Origin: an uncultured Lachnospiraceae bacterium
GTDB lineage: Bacteria > Bacillota > Clostridia > Lachnospirales > Lachnospiraceae
Direction: 5' to 3'
Assembly (NCBI GenBank): GCA_945868435.1
Contig: CAMBLG010000002.1
Coordinates: forward strand, 124,001 to 188,000
DNA: 64,000 nucleotides
A program made the translations under genes and the position numbers. This document shows, in pieces, positions 53,879 to 62,530 of the stretch. Below the pieces are notes generated by a model that did no database searches, had not been told where the DNA came from, and worked only from the letters and a program-made list of their open reading frames with translations. Positions within the stretch are counted from its first letter, which is position 1. Each line of letters starts with the position of its first letter.

Positions 53879-55105
53879 CTATTTTGCAACGACCTTGGCA
53901 AACTTCTTTTTGCCGCGCTTTACGACCTTGCCATCACCGGCAAAATCATCCAGCTTGTAGCTTACCGCAATGTCAGTCACCTTGTCTCCATCTACCGTAA
54001 CACCTCCCTGCTGTACTGCACGGCGTGCCTCGGAACGGCTCTCACACAGACCTGCCTTCACCAGAACGGCCATGATATCCATGTCGCGCTCCGCGAAATC
54101 CTCTGCGGTCACTTCTACAGTCGGCATGTTGGCAGAATCACCGGAACCGGAGAACAGTGCATGGGAAGCTTCCTTCGCTTTCTCGGCCTCCTCCTCTCCA
54201 TGAACCAGCTTCGTAAGCTCGTATGCCAGGATTTCCTTCGCCTCGTTGAGCTGTGCGCCCTCCCAGCTATCCATCTTCTCAATTTCTTCCAGTGGGAGGA
54301 AGGTTAACATACGAATGCATTTTAACACATCTGCGTCAGCCACATTTCTCCAGTACTGGAAAAACTCGAATGGTGAAGTCTTGTTGGGATCAAGCCATAC
54401 TGCATTGCCTGCTGTCTTTCCCATCTTATTGCCTTGCGAATCTGTGAGCAGTGTAATCGTCATGGCGTGGGCATCTTTGCCCAGCTTGCGGCGGATCAAC
54501 TCCGTTCCACCAAGCATATTGCTCCACTGGTCATCCCCACCAAACTGCATGTTACAGCCGTATTTCTGAAACAGCATATAGAAATCGTAGCTCTGCATGA
54601 TCATGTAATTGAATTCGAGGAAGCTCAAGCCTTTCTCCATACGCTGCTTATAGCACTCCGCTCTAAGCATATTGTTGACGCTAAAGCATGCACCGACTTC
54701 TCTGAGCAGTTCCACATAGTTCAGCTTCAACAACCAGTCCGCATTGTTGACCATCATTGCTTTACCCTCACCAAAATCGATGAACCTCTCCATCTGCTGC
54801 TTGAAGCATTCAGCATTATGATCGATGTCTTCTCTTGTCAGCATCTTACGCATATCCGTCCTGCCGGAAGGATCGCCAATCATCGTGGTACCCCCACCAA
54901 TCAGGGCGATCGGCTTGTTTCCAGCCATCTGTAGACGCTTCATCAGTGTCAATGCCATGAAATGTCCCGCTGTCAACGAATCCGCAGTACAATCAAAGCC
55001 GATGTAAAACGTGGCCTTTCCCTCGTTAATCATGTTCTTGATTTCTTCCTCATTGGTTACCTGTGCGATCAGTCCGCGGGCAACCAGTTCATCATATAAA
55101 GTCAT
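53879..55105 (-). CDS. tyrS: Tyrosyl-tRNA synthetase
   Basis: TyrS charges tRNA-Tyr. I start at 55105 (408 residues, MTLYDELVARGLIAQV) behind a GGAGG site; the frame stays open upstream only because it runs into the T-box terminator. The HIGH-like motif is LTAGH, KMSKS appears as NKMGKTAGN, and an S4-type domain (RRAVQQGGVTVDGDK) is at the C-terminus. A T-box with a UAC specifier controls it. Confidence 0.95.
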   Translation of the reverse strand: MTLYDELVARGLIAQVTNEEEIKNMINEGKATFYIGFDCTADSLTAGHFMALTLMKRLQMAGNKPIALIGGGTTMIGDPSGRTDMRKMLTREDIDHNAECFKQQMERFIDFGEGKAMMVNNADWLLKLNYVELLREVGACFSVNNMLRAECYKQRMEKGLSFLEFNYMIMQSYDFYMLFQKYGCNMQFGGDDQWSNMLGGTELIRRKLGKDAHAMTITLLTDSQGNKMGKTAGNAVWLDPNKTSPFEFFQYWRNVADADVLKCIRMLTFLPLEEIEKMDSWEGAQLNEAKEILAYELTKLVHGEEEAEKAKEASHALFSGSGDSANMPTVEVTAEDFAERDMDIMAVLVKAGLCESRSEARRAVQQGGVTVDGDKVTDIAVSYKLDDFAGDGKVVKRGKKKFAKVVAK

Positions 55106-55124
55106 AATAAATCCTCCTGTTCTT

Positions 55125-55472
55125 TTTGAAGAAAAACAAACCCCCCGTCCTGCATAAGGACGAGGGGGGATATCTCGTGTTACCACCTTAATTCGCACAC
55201 CGCTCGCGCGATGCACCTCCGAGAGAGTCCGATAACTCTCCAGCCGCTATAACGTGCGCCACTCCGTTGCCGCCTACTAAAATTCCTTCGTTCGGAGCAA
55301 AGCTCGGGGATGTATTCCCTGTAATGCATCTTCGATGCATTACCCTGCCTACAGTGCTTCTGCACCACCTGAATCTGCTTCCCACGCACCTCTCATCAAC
55401 CGGTTACTTTCTGTCTGTTCCACAAATTGGTACTTGTTCCCGTCACAGCCTGTGTCTGCTTCAATTGAACCT
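55125..55472 (-). promoter_or_regulatory. T-box leader of tyrS
   Basis: The minus strand has the T-box core GGTGGTAACACGAG (55173-55190), then a strong terminator: the stem at 55141-55169 (CCCCCC-CGTCC paired with GGACG-GGGGGG) followed by a T-rich tail. On the 3' side of stem I the triplet TAC (55312-55314) lies in GGGAATACATCC, the usual place of a tyrosine specifier. Uncharged tRNA-Tyr should prevent termination. Confidence 0.88.
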
Positions 55473-55502
55473 ATTATATCCACGAAAACCGCGATTTGTC
55501 AA
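55473..55502 (-). promoter_or_regulatory. tyrS promoter
   Basis: Minus strand TTGACA (55497-55502), 18 bases, TATAAT (55473-55478), a consensus promoter ahead of the T-box leader. Confidence 0.8.
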
Positions 55503-55574
55503 CTGAAAAATCCCTATTCAGAGGATTCTGCGCAACAATTCTGCTACGCCCCGGCAACACCAGTCACTTCCATA

Positions 55575-56369
55575 CTATCCGAGGATTGCCTTATCGTTGG
55601 CAAACTCCTCACCGCTCTCCTCCTCAAACTTGTGAAGTAGCTCGGCAACGGTAAGCTTTTTTTTCTCCTCACCGCGAATGTCCAGAATAATCCGACCATC
55701 CATCATCATAATCAGACGATTGCCATGCGCGATGGCATCCTTCATGTTGTGGGTGATCATCAGTGTGGTCAAATGGTCGCGGTTGACGATCATATCCGTA
55801 GTCTCCAGCACCTTGGCTGCAGTCTTCGGATCCAGAGCAGCCGTATGCTCATCCAGAAGCAAAAGCTTCGGTTTTTTCAAGGTAGCCATAAGAAGCGTAA
55901 GCGCCTGACGCTGTCCACCGGACAACAGACCAACCTTGGAGGTCATTCGGTCCTCCAGACCAAGCCCCAGTGTGGCCAGCATCTCACGATACTGCTGCCG
56001 TTCTTTCTCCTTAATCCCCTTGCGCAGAGTCCGGCTTTCGCCGCGGCGCATGGCAAGGGCCAGATTCTCCTCAATCTCCATGGTCGCCGCTGTTCCGGTC
56101 ATCGGATCCTGGAATACGCGGCCGAGGAATTTGGCGCGCTTGTACTCCGGCAGCTTTGTGACATCAATTCCATCAATCACAATAGAGCCGTTGTCCACCG
56201 GCCATGTGCCCGCGATCGCGTTCAACATGGTAGACTTTCCCGCACCGTTTCCACCGATTACCGTAACAAAATCTCCGTCTTCAAGCGTCAGCGACAGATT
56301 ACGTAAAGCCGTCTTCTCATTGACGGTTCCCACATTGAAGGTCTTATAAATATTGTTCATCTGTAACAT
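55575..56369 (-). CDS. ABC importer ATP-binding protein, TrpXYZ type
   Basis: A 264-residue ATPase. Walker A is GGNGAGKSTML (about 38-48), the signature LLSGGQRQALTLLM (about 144-157), Walker B LLLLDEHTAALD (about 167-178). Together with the permease and lipoprotein upstream it forms an importer of the type that includes the streptococcal tryptophan/tyrosine carriers. It ends the operon, just after the tyrS promoter region. Confidence 0.88.
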   Translation of the reverse strand: MLQMNNIYKTFNVGTVNEKTALRNLSLTLEDGDFVTVIGGNGAGKSTMLNAIAGTWPVDNGSIVIDGIDVTKLPEYKRAKFLGRVFQDPMTGTAATMEIEENLALAMRRGESRTLRKGIKEKERQQYREMLATLGLGLEDRMTSKVGLLSGGQRQALTLLMATLKKPKLLLLDEHTAALDPKTAAKVLETTDMIVNRDHLTTLMITHNMKDAIAHGNRLIMMMDGRIILDIRGEEKKKLTVAELLHKFEEESGEEFANDKAILG

Positions 56370-56370
56370 A

Positions 56371-57303
56371 TTATTCGTCCTCCTTTGCAGTCTCGCCTAT
56401 CTTTTTGGGCTTGTTGAAATAACGGCCTTTCCAATACGGAACTGCGAGGAATATCGCAACCACAAGCGCCTGGAACAGCTTCAACAGGTTTGTGTCCACA
56501 CCGAACCAGATAACAATCTGGAGAACGATGAAATAAATAACTCCACCCAAAGCCACTGCCAGCAGTTTTGTGGCAAAATTCTTGAAGATTCTTCCAAAAA
56601 TCGCCTCACCAATGATAACGGCTGCAAGACCGATTACAATGGCGCCTTTTCCCATGTTGATATCGGCAAATCCCTGATACTGTCCCAACAATGCACTTGC
56701 AAGTGAGACAAGTCCATTGGAAATCATAAGTCCAAGCACCTTGTTAAAGTTGGTGTTAATTCCCTGAGCTCTGGCCATGTTCTCGTTACAGCCGGTGGCA
56801 CGAATACTGCTTCCCAGCTCTGTTCCGAAGAACCAGTATAAGATTGCGATAATCACCAGGATAAACAATACAATGACCAAAATAGTATTCTTGTCCTGAA
56901 TGGCATTCTTGACATACCGGAGTGATACCAACAGGTCGTACTTATCCACGTTGATGGCCTGATTGGACTTTCCCATGATTTTCAAGTTGACTCCCCACAG
57001 GCCCAGCTGTGTCAAAATACCTGCAAGAATCGCCGGGATCCCCATAACGGTATGGAAAATTCCGGTGGCAAGTCCCACCAGCATTCCGGCAATGGTCGCC
57101 ACAAGCATAGCGGTCCACACATTGGCTCCGCCCTGCATCATCATAATGCAGACGGCTGCACCGGTACACATTGTGCCATCCACCGACAAGTCCGCAATAT
57201 CCAAAATACGAAAGGTGATGTACACACCGATCGCCATAATTCCCCAAATAAGCCCCTGCGCCACTGCTCCCGGCAAAGCGACTATCAAGTTGCTAATATC
57301 CAT
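56371..57303 (-). CDS. ABC importer permease, TrpXYZ type
   Basis: A 310-residue permease with about nine helices of the BPD_transp_2 type (LivH/TrpY-like). It begins ISNLIVALPGAVAQGLIWGI, has VDGTMCTGAAVC in the second helix pair, and its stop codon is one base before the ATPase start. The transport pocket cannot be inferred by eye. Confidence 0.87.
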   Translation of the reverse strand: MDISNLIVALPGAVAQGLIWGIMAIGVYITFRILDIADLSVDGTMCTGAAVCIMMMQGGANVWTAMLVATIAGMLVGLATGIFHTVMGIPAILAGILTQLGLWGVNLKIMGKSNQAINVDKYDLLVSLRYVKNAIQDKNTILVIVLFILVIIAILYWFFGTELGSSIRATGCNENMARAQGINTNFNKVLGLMISNGLVSLASALLGQYQGFADINMGKGAIVIGLAAVIIGEAIFGRIFKNFATKLLAVALGGVIYFIVLQIVIWFGVDTNLLKLFQALVVAIFLAVPYWKGRYFNKPKKIGETAKEDE

Positions 57304-57324
57304 GATTTCCTCCCCGAGTTCTGC

Positions 57325-58302
57325 TTACTCGATTGCTTCATAACCTTCAGGAACTGCGATACCAAGTTCGTCACAGATGTCCTTATTGTACTTCTTTACA
57401 AAGTTCGGTGCGTACTCGATTGGCATCTCCTCAATCTTTGACTCGCCTTTCAGGATCTTAGCTGCCATCTTACCGGTTGCCACACCAAGATCATAGTAGC
57501 TGATGGAAAGTGTTGCCACACCACAGCCTGCACAGATTCCCTCTTCTCCTGCTACAACCGGAACCTTCGCCGGCATGCAGACATTACGGATGATCTCTGT
57601 GTTGTTGGCACATGTATTGTCTGTCGGAACATAGATCACATCACTGTTTTCTGCTGCCTGCGTCACAACTGCAGACAGATCATTAGAATCGGAAAATGCG
57701 TAGTACTCGCAGGTATATCCCTTCTCCTCCAGGAAGCCCTTTACGGTATCAACCTGATACTGAGAATTAGCCTCTGCAGAGCAGTACAGTAAACCGATAT
57801 TCTTTGCATCCGGAAACAGCTCCTGAACCATGTCAGCCTGTCCATCCAGCGGAGCAAGATCGGAAGTTCCGGAAATATTCTTTCCAACAGTACCGTTAAA
57901 GTCGTCAATCTCCAGTGCAACACCATACTCCGTTACAGAAGTTCCGAGAATCGGAATTGTGTCTGTACCTGCTGCAGCAGCCTGCAGTGCAGGAGTTGCA
58001 TTTGCAAGAATCAAATCTACATTGGCAGATACAAATCCATTCACGATGGTGGCACAGGTATTCGGATCGTTCTGTGCGTTCTGCTCGTCAAATGTCACAT
58101 TCTCCTCACCCAGTTCCTCAACCAGCGCATCCTTAAAGCCCTGTGTTGCTGCATCCAGCGCGTCATGCTGTACCAGCTGGCAGATACCTACCGTATACTT
58201 GCCGTCGGATCCTGAACCAGATCCTGAATCTGAGGAACCACAGGCTCCAAGGGAAAGAACCATTGCTGTTGCCATAAGAACAGATAAAATTTTCTTTTTC
58301 AT
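57325..58302 (-). CDS. ABC substrate-binding lipoprotein, TrpX type
   Basis: A 325-residue lipoprotein: signal peptide with lipobox LGAC (MKKKILSVLMATAMVLSLGAC), a Ser/Gly linker, then a two-lobed binding domain of the ABC_sub_bind family (IPILGTSVTEYG, and YVPTDNTCANNTEIIRN around the hinge). The family includes TrpX and TyrX. Start at 58302 behind GGAG. The position near tyrS hints at tyrosine or tryptophan. A promoter lies at 58380-58408. Confidence 0.87.
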   Translation of the reverse strand: MKKKILSVLMATAMVLSLGACGSSDSGSGSGSDGKYTVGICQLVQHDALDAATQGFKDALVEELGEENVTFDEQNAQNDPNTCATIVNGFVSANVDLILANATPALQAAAAGTDTIPILGTSVTEYGVALEIDDFNGTVGKNISGTSDLAPLDGQADMVQELFPDAKNIGLLYCSAEANSQYQVDTVKGFLEEKGYTCEYYAFSDSNDLSAVVTQAAENSDVIYVPTDNTCANNTEIIRNVCMPAKVPVVAGEEGICAGCGVATLSISYYDLGVATGKMAAKILKGESKIEEMPIEYAPNFVKKYNKDICDELGIAVPEGYEAIE

Positions 58303-58379
58303 AATTTTTCTCCTTTTCTTTTTCCTAAACCGCTCATACCAACGCTTCAACGCGTTGCAGAGTTAACACTGTAATAAAA

Positions 58380-58408
58380 ATTAAACCATGTTTATAGGGA
58401 AATGTCAA
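58380..58408 (-). promoter_or_regulatory. Promoter of the ABC importer operon
   Basis: Minus strand TTGACA (58403-58408), 17 bases, TTTAAT (58380-58385). A second TTGACA lies further upstream. Confidence 0.6.
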
Positions 58409-58530
58409 GGAAACGTAAACTGCATATATTTTTCCATACTTTTTTGTCAATAGATGTACGCAAATTAGTACACAAAAATGCGTCTGAATTGTTCACAAAC
58501 TTTCCCGAATTTTTTTATAAGATTCGTGCA

Positions 58531-58568
58531 TTGACCGGTCGCAGTTATACATGTTAATGTTTTAACGA
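58531..58568 (+). promoter_or_regulatory. Promoter with Rex-like operator
   Basis: Plus strand TTGACC (58531-58536), 17 bases, TTAATG (58554-58559). The site ATGTTAATGTTTTAACGA (58551-58568) matches the Rex consensus TTGTTAAnnnnTTAACAA at 12 of 14 defined bases and covers the -10 box. Rex would block transcription when NADH is low. Confidence 0.55.
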
Positions 58569-58649
58569 GTAGGGGACTTGGGGGTATTTGGGGGAAAACA
58601 ATACTTCCACAACTTATATTATATTACTGAAAACTAGGAGGATATTACA

Positions 58650-59873
58650 ATGGCAAGATTTACACTTCCAAGAGACATTTATCACGGAAAAGGCTCTCTC
58701 GAGGCACTTAAGACCTTCGAAGGAAAACGCGCAATCATCTGTGTCGGCGGCGGTTCCATGAAGCGCTTCGGATTTTTGGATCGCGCAATCGACTACCTGA
58801 AGGAAGCCGGTATGGAGGTTGAGGTATTCGAGGGTATTGAGCCGGATCCTTCCGTTGAGACCGTTATGAAGGGTGCAGAGGCTATGGCTAAATTCCAGCC
58901 TGACTGGATCATCGCCATGGGCGGTGGCTCACCGATCGACGCTGCCAAGGCTATGTGGATCAAGTACGAGTATCCGGACTGCACCTTTGAAGATATGTGT
59001 AAGGTTTTCGGTCTTCCGAAGCTGCGCACCAAGGCTCACTTCTGTGCAATTTCTTCTACTTCCGGAACTGCTACAGAGGTAACCGCATTTTCTATCATTA
59101 CCAATTATCAGGATCGCATCAAGTATCCGATCGCTGATTTCGAGATTACTCCTGATGTGGCAATCGTTGATCCTGAACTGGCTGCTACCATGCCTCAGAA
59201 GCTGGTTGCACACACCGGTATGGACGCTATGACCCATGCAATCGAGGCCTATGTTTCTACCGCGAACTGCGATTACACCGATCCACTGGCGATCCACGCC
59301 ATCGAGATGATCATGAAAGATCTCGTTCCTTCTTACAACGGTGACACAGAAGCCCGTTACAGCATGCACAACGCACAGTGTTTGGCTGGTATGGCATTCT
59401 CCAATGCTTTACTGGGTATCGTTCACTCCATGGCTCACAAGACCGGTGCTGCCTTCGAAGATCTCGGCGCACACATCATCCACGGTGCTGCCAACGCAAT
59501 GTATCTGCCAAAGGTTATCGCATACAATGCCAAGGATGAGACTGCTAAAAAGCGTTACGGCGTGATCGTTGACTACATGGGCATTGCTGACAAGAGCGCT
59601 TCCGATGACGACAAGGTTGCTGCATTGATCGCTTATCTGCGCAAGATGAACGACGATCTGAACATTCCACACTGCATCAAGAATTATGGTGCTGACAGCT
59701 ATCCGACCGAGAACGGCTTTGTTCCTGAGGATGTCTTCTTAGAGAGATTGCCGGAGATTGCTGCCAATGCTATTCTGGATGCATGTACCGGCTCCAATCC
59801 ACGTATTCCTACCCAGGAAGAGATGGAGAAGCTGCTGAAGTGCTGCTACTACGATACTGAGGTTGATTTCTAA
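58650..59873 (+). CDS. Iron-containing alcohol dehydrogenase
   Basis: A 407-residue Fe-dependent NAD(P)H alcohol dehydrogenase of the BdhA/YqhD-like group. The nucleotide motif GGGSPIDAAK lies at 91-100, and the metal-binding His/Asp cluster is in HTGMDAMTHAIEAYVS and VHSMAHKTGA. Such enzymes make ethanol or butanol and reoxidise NADH. A likely Rex operator and an AGGAGG site precede it, and it ends in a strong terminator. Confidence 0.93.
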   Translation: MARFTLPRDIYHGKGSLEALKTFEGKRAIICVGGGSMKRFGFLDRAIDYLKEAGMEVEVFEGIEPDPSVETVMKGAEAMAKFQPDWIIAMGGGSPIDAAKAMWIKYEYPDCTFEDMCKVFGLPKLRTKAHFCAISSTSGTATEVTAFSIITNYQDRIKYPIADFEITPDVAIVDPELAATMPQKLVAHTGMDAMTHAIEAYVSTANCDYTDPLAIHAIEMIMKDLVPSYNGDTEARYSMHNAQCLAGMAFSNALLGIVHSMAHKTGAAFEDLGAHIIHGAANAMYLPKVIAYNAKDETAKKRYGVIVDYMGIADKSASDDDKVAALIAYLRKMNDDLNIPHCIKNYGADSYPTENGFVPEDVFLERLPEIAANAILDACTGSNPRIPTQEEMEKLLKCCYYDTEVDF

Positions 59874-59900
59874 TTGAATTTCTTTTGAATGCAATACATA

Positions 59901-59928
59901 CAGGCGCGGCATCTGCCGCGCCTGTTTT
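59901..59928 (+). terminator. Terminator of the alcohol dehydrogenase gene
   Basis: CAGGCGCGGC (59901-59910) and GCCGCGCCTG (59915-59924) form a perfect 10-bp stem with loop ATCT, followed by TTTT. Confidence 0.85.
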
Positions 59929-59946
59929 ATTCTGTTTGCTCTTCGG

Positions 59947-60090
59947 TCAGGCTCCTTGTTTTAGTTCGTCAGAGAACTGTTTGGGCAAATTTTTACGCTG
60001 TTCCCTGCCCAAAAGCGCCTTTATTCCACATCCAACCGGGCCGCCCAATACTAAAACGGAAAATAAAATCATTGCTAAAATTTCATCCAT
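59947..60090 (-). CDS. 47-residue membrane protein
   Basis: A small protein with an ideal AAGGAGG site ten bases before the ATG. Residues about 4-24 (ILAMILFSVLVLGGPVGCG) form one membrane segment, followed by a basic tail (KALLGREQRKNLPKQF). It is read after the MarR gene and carries a MarR-like palindrome both before it and within its last codons. I recognise no family, but the ribosome binding site and the operator repeats support it as real. Confidence 0.65.
   Translation of the reverse strand: MDEILAMILFSVLVLGGPVGCGIKALLGREQRKNLPKQFSDELKQGA
59960..59979. promoter_or_regulatory. MarR-like palindrome, site 3
   Basis: TTAGTTCGTCAGAGAACTGT lies inside the 3' end of the small membrane protein gene. 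It matches the other two palindromes in the half sites AGTTC and GAACT. Confidence 0.45.
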
Positions 60091-60102
60091 AATGGCACCT
60101 CC

Positions 60103-60122
60103 TTAGTTCGCTAGTGAACTTT
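60103..60122. promoter_or_regulatory. MarR-like palindrome, site 2
   Basis: TTAGTTCGCTAGTGAACTTT between the MarR gene and the small protein gene. AGTTC and GAACT flank a 6-base centre. It matches the site at the marR promoter closely. Confidence 0.55.
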
Positions 60123-60134
60123 CGTTGTAAAAAA

Positions 60135-60569
60135 TTATTCTCCTAACTCCTGATTTATATTTTGATTCATCTTGCGAATGACTTTTTTCACAACCTCTAA
60201 GTCATCCCGACTTATTCCTCTCTGCATGATGTCTCTGCATTCTTCATATACATGAACAACCTGGCCGATCACTTCCTCCGACCGCTCCGTTAAGCTAATG
60301 TGTAACACCCGGTGATCACTGTCATCCTCACTGATCCGGATAAATCCCTTGGATCGTAAATTGTCAATGGATTTGGAGATGTGGGCTTTCGACAAATGCT
60401 TCTTCTGTATAATACCTTTTGCCGTATCGATGGTTTTCTCACTATGTAAAAAAACCAGAATATCCAATTCTACAGGGCGTAAATCACACTCCTGTATAAT
60501 TGGTTCCACCTTCTTGGCCATCAACTTCTTTAATTGTGCACCTGACATTACAAGATCGTTTGTTTCCAT
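60135..60569 (-). CDS. MarR family transcriptional regulator
   Basis: A 144-residue winged-helix regulator. The recognition helix and wing cover about 35-95 (ILVFLHSEKTIDTAKGIIQK and AHISKSIDNLRSKGFIRISE). Members often respond to small aromatic or lipid-like ligands. It has a strong promoter with a palindrome over the start site, so it should repress itself. It is read together with the 47-residue protein. Confidence 0.93.
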   Translation of the reverse strand: METNDLVMSGAQLKKLMAKKVEPIIQECDLRPVELDILVFLHSEKTIDTAKGIIQKKHLSKAHISKSIDNLRSKGFIRISEDDSDHRVLHISLTERSEEVIGQVVHVYEECRDIMQRGISRDDLEVVKKVIRKMNQNINQELGE

Positions 60570-60582
60570 ATCTTCCCCGCAA

Positions 60583-60602
60583 TTAGTTCGCTAAGAAACT
60601 TT
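60583..60602. promoter_or_regulatory. MarR-like palindrome, site 1 (marR promoter)
   Basis: TTAGTTCGCTAAGAAACTTT begins about eight bases downstream of the -10 box of the marR promoter and covers the likely start point of transcription. Confidence 0.6.
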
Positions 60603-60610
60603 CCAAGTAC

Positions 60611-60639
60611 AGTATAGCGCCGTTTCCTCCAGTTGTCAA
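60611..60639 (-). promoter_or_regulatory. marR promoter
   Basis: Minus strand TTGACA (60634-60639), 17 bases, TATACT (60611-60616). Confidence 0.75.
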
Positions 60640-60651
60640 GCATGATATTTT

Positions 60652-61698
60652 CTACTGGAAATAGGCATCCAGACCATCTGCAATTCCCTGTACAATCTGC
60701 CATTGGTATTCCTCTGTCGCCATCTTCTGGTCCTCCGTGGGATTGGTCATGTATCCCATCTCAACAATAGTTACCGGAACCTGGCACCAGTTAATTCCGC
60801 TCATGGTGTCGGTCTCCCAGACATACTCCTTGTGGCAGCCGGTGGATGCACACAGCCCGTCCAAAACCAGCTCCGAAAGCCGCTTGCTATCTGCCGCAAG
60901 AGACGCATTATACGGATTTTCCGTAGTCTGACAAATGGTCATCGCACCGTTAACTGACGAGTTTTCCGAGCCGTTGGCGTGAATGCGGATAAACGCGTCC
61001 GCATTGGCATCGTTGGCAACCTGCGCCCGCTCACTGTTGCTGATGTTGACATCGTTGGAGGTTCTTATCATGACCACCTCATAACCGCGATCCGTCAATT
61101 CCTGCTCCAGTTTCAGGGCAACCATGAGTGTCAGCTCATACTCGGCGAGCCCGCTGGACACACCGCTGGTTCCGCTGGATACCTTGGCCTTCATTTCCGT
61201 AGATCCCGGTCCGATTGGTTCCTTCTCGCTATTTCCCTGTTTCTGATGTCCTGCATCGATTGCAATCACGTAGCCGGAAGGAAGCTCGTCTTCCGTCACC
61301 AGATATTGACTTGCAACATAGTAGATTGCTCCGTCAATCTGTACCTGTGACCATTCTCCGCACTCTCCCACCTTCTCCACTGCATCCCGCCGGTTGAGCG
61401 TCATTACAATGTCTGACTCCGTGCTTGGTTCTGTGCGCACATTCACCTTTTCAGAGGCATACAGTGTTACCGGTTCAAAGACCTCGGCCGCATCCCCTTC
61501 CTGGGTGTCTTCAACTTCCGTGGATGTCTCAGTCTCCTGCTGCGTGTCCTCTCCACCGGCTTCGGTAATCGGCTCTGACGCCTGTACATCGCTATTGGGC
61601 ACACTCTGTTCCCCACTGCAGCCGACGCACAATGCAAGCAAAAGCAGAATTACCGGTATCAAACGCATTTTCTTATGGAAAACCTTCTTCATTCGCAT
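60652..61698 (-). CDS. N-acetylmuramoyl-L-alanine amidase lipoprotein with SH3 domain
   Basis: A lipoprotein of about 348 residues that cuts the bond between peptide and glycan in peptidoglycan. Signal and lipobox VGC (near residue 27), a Thr/Glu/Gln-rich linker, a bacterial SH3 domain (about 83-136) and an Amidase_3 domain (about 145-348). The zinc ligands are in [24 protein letters not shown] and the catalytic Glu in VEMGYM. I start at 61698, where AAAGGA is well spaced. It runs into the region of the marR promoter. Confidence 0.9.
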   Translation of the reverse strand: MRMKKVFHKKMRLIPVILLLLALCVGCSGEQSVPNSDVQASEPITEAGGEDTQQETETSTEVEDTQEGDAAEVFEPVTLYASEKVNVRTEPSTESDIVMTLNRRDAVEKVGECGEWSQVQIDGAIYYVASQYLVTEDELPSGYVIAIDAGHQKQGNSEKEPIGPGSTEMKAKVSSGTSGVSSGLAEYELTLMVALKLEQELTDRGYEVVMIRTSNDVNISNSERAQVANDANADAFIRIHANGSENSSVNGAMTICQTTENPYNASLAADSKRLSELVLDGLCASTGCHKEYVWETDTMSGINWCQVPVTIVEMGYMTNPTEDQKMATEEYQWQIVQGIADGLDAYFQ

Positions 61699-61744
61699 AT
61701 CTTTCATCCTTTCTCAGGCGTGATCTCTATCCTAACGAATGCCG

Positions 61745-62476
61745 TCAATCGTGTCTCTCATCCCAATTGGTATAGCACTCACAAAAGCGCGCAGAGAAGG
61801 ACGGCTCCTCTCCCGCCACATACAGATGCGCCGTGCTGCCGAATTCATTGACACGGAAGGATGCAATTCCCTCCCGACGCTCCTCTGTGTAGATGCTGGT
61901 CACAGAAGTCGGCGCAGCGCAAAACCCGTGCCACAAAAGCATCGGTGATATGTTCAACAAATGACTGAGCAGCACACACTCCACACCAAAATGGCAGAAC
62001 AGAACAATCGTGTCATTGTTGGGTTTCACAACCCGATAGTACAGTCCTTCCCGCTCATAGCCATAGCGTTTCAGCAATGCGTCCATTTCCTTGCACACCC
62101 ACTCATACTGTTCTCTGACGTTTCCATCCTGCATGACCTTGGTATCCATCCAAGTACTGACATCATAATATTTCGGCTCCTTAGTCATATCCTGCGGCAG
62201 CCAATCCCAGCAGATCATTTCGCGGTCAGCGACATCCGGCCTGTAGATCTGCGCCGCAAATTCCCGCAGCCAGTCGCAGGTCGTTGCAGTGCGATGCATT
62301 TTCTCCAACGTACAGCTGGCAGTGTCCTGCGCCCTCCCCAGCGGAGAGACATAGAAGTCTTTCACATCCATCTTTGCAATGCGTTCTGCCACAAGGCGCG
62401 CCTCTTTCCAACCGGTTTCCGTCAAGGTATCCAGCTCATAATTTGGATCCCCATGTCTTACAATCACAATTCTCAT
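61745..62476 (-). CDS. Histidine phosphatase family protein
   Basis: A 243-residue phosphatase of the phosphoglycerate-mutase superfamily. The RHG motif is IVIVRHGDPNYELD (His8), with YVSPLGRAQDTASC next and the second catalytic His in LFCHFGVECVL. It may act on a phosphosugar or nucleotide. It stands between the amidase and yaaA genes with short spacers. Confidence 0.88.
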   Translation of the reverse strand: MRIVIVRHGDPNYELDTLTETGWKEARLVAERIAKMDVKDFYVSPLGRAQDTASCTLEKMHRTATTCDWLREFAAQIYRPDVADREMICWDWLPQDMTKEPKYYDVSTWMDTKVMQDGNVREQYEWVCKEMDALLKRYGYEREGLYYRVVKPNNDTIVLFCHFGVECVLLSHLLNISPMLLWHGFCAAPTSVTSIYTEERREGIASFRVNEFGSTAHLYVAGEEPSFSARFCECYTNWDERHD

Positions 62477-62530
62477 GGATCACTCCTGTTTCTTTTCATA
62501 TATACTCTGCCACACCATGGCTGCACACTC

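Noticed and set aside
55106-55216. An N-terminal extension of tyrosyl-tRNA synthetase
   Set aside because: The extra codons are the T-box and its terminator; the ATG at 55105 has the ribosome binding site and matches the family start.
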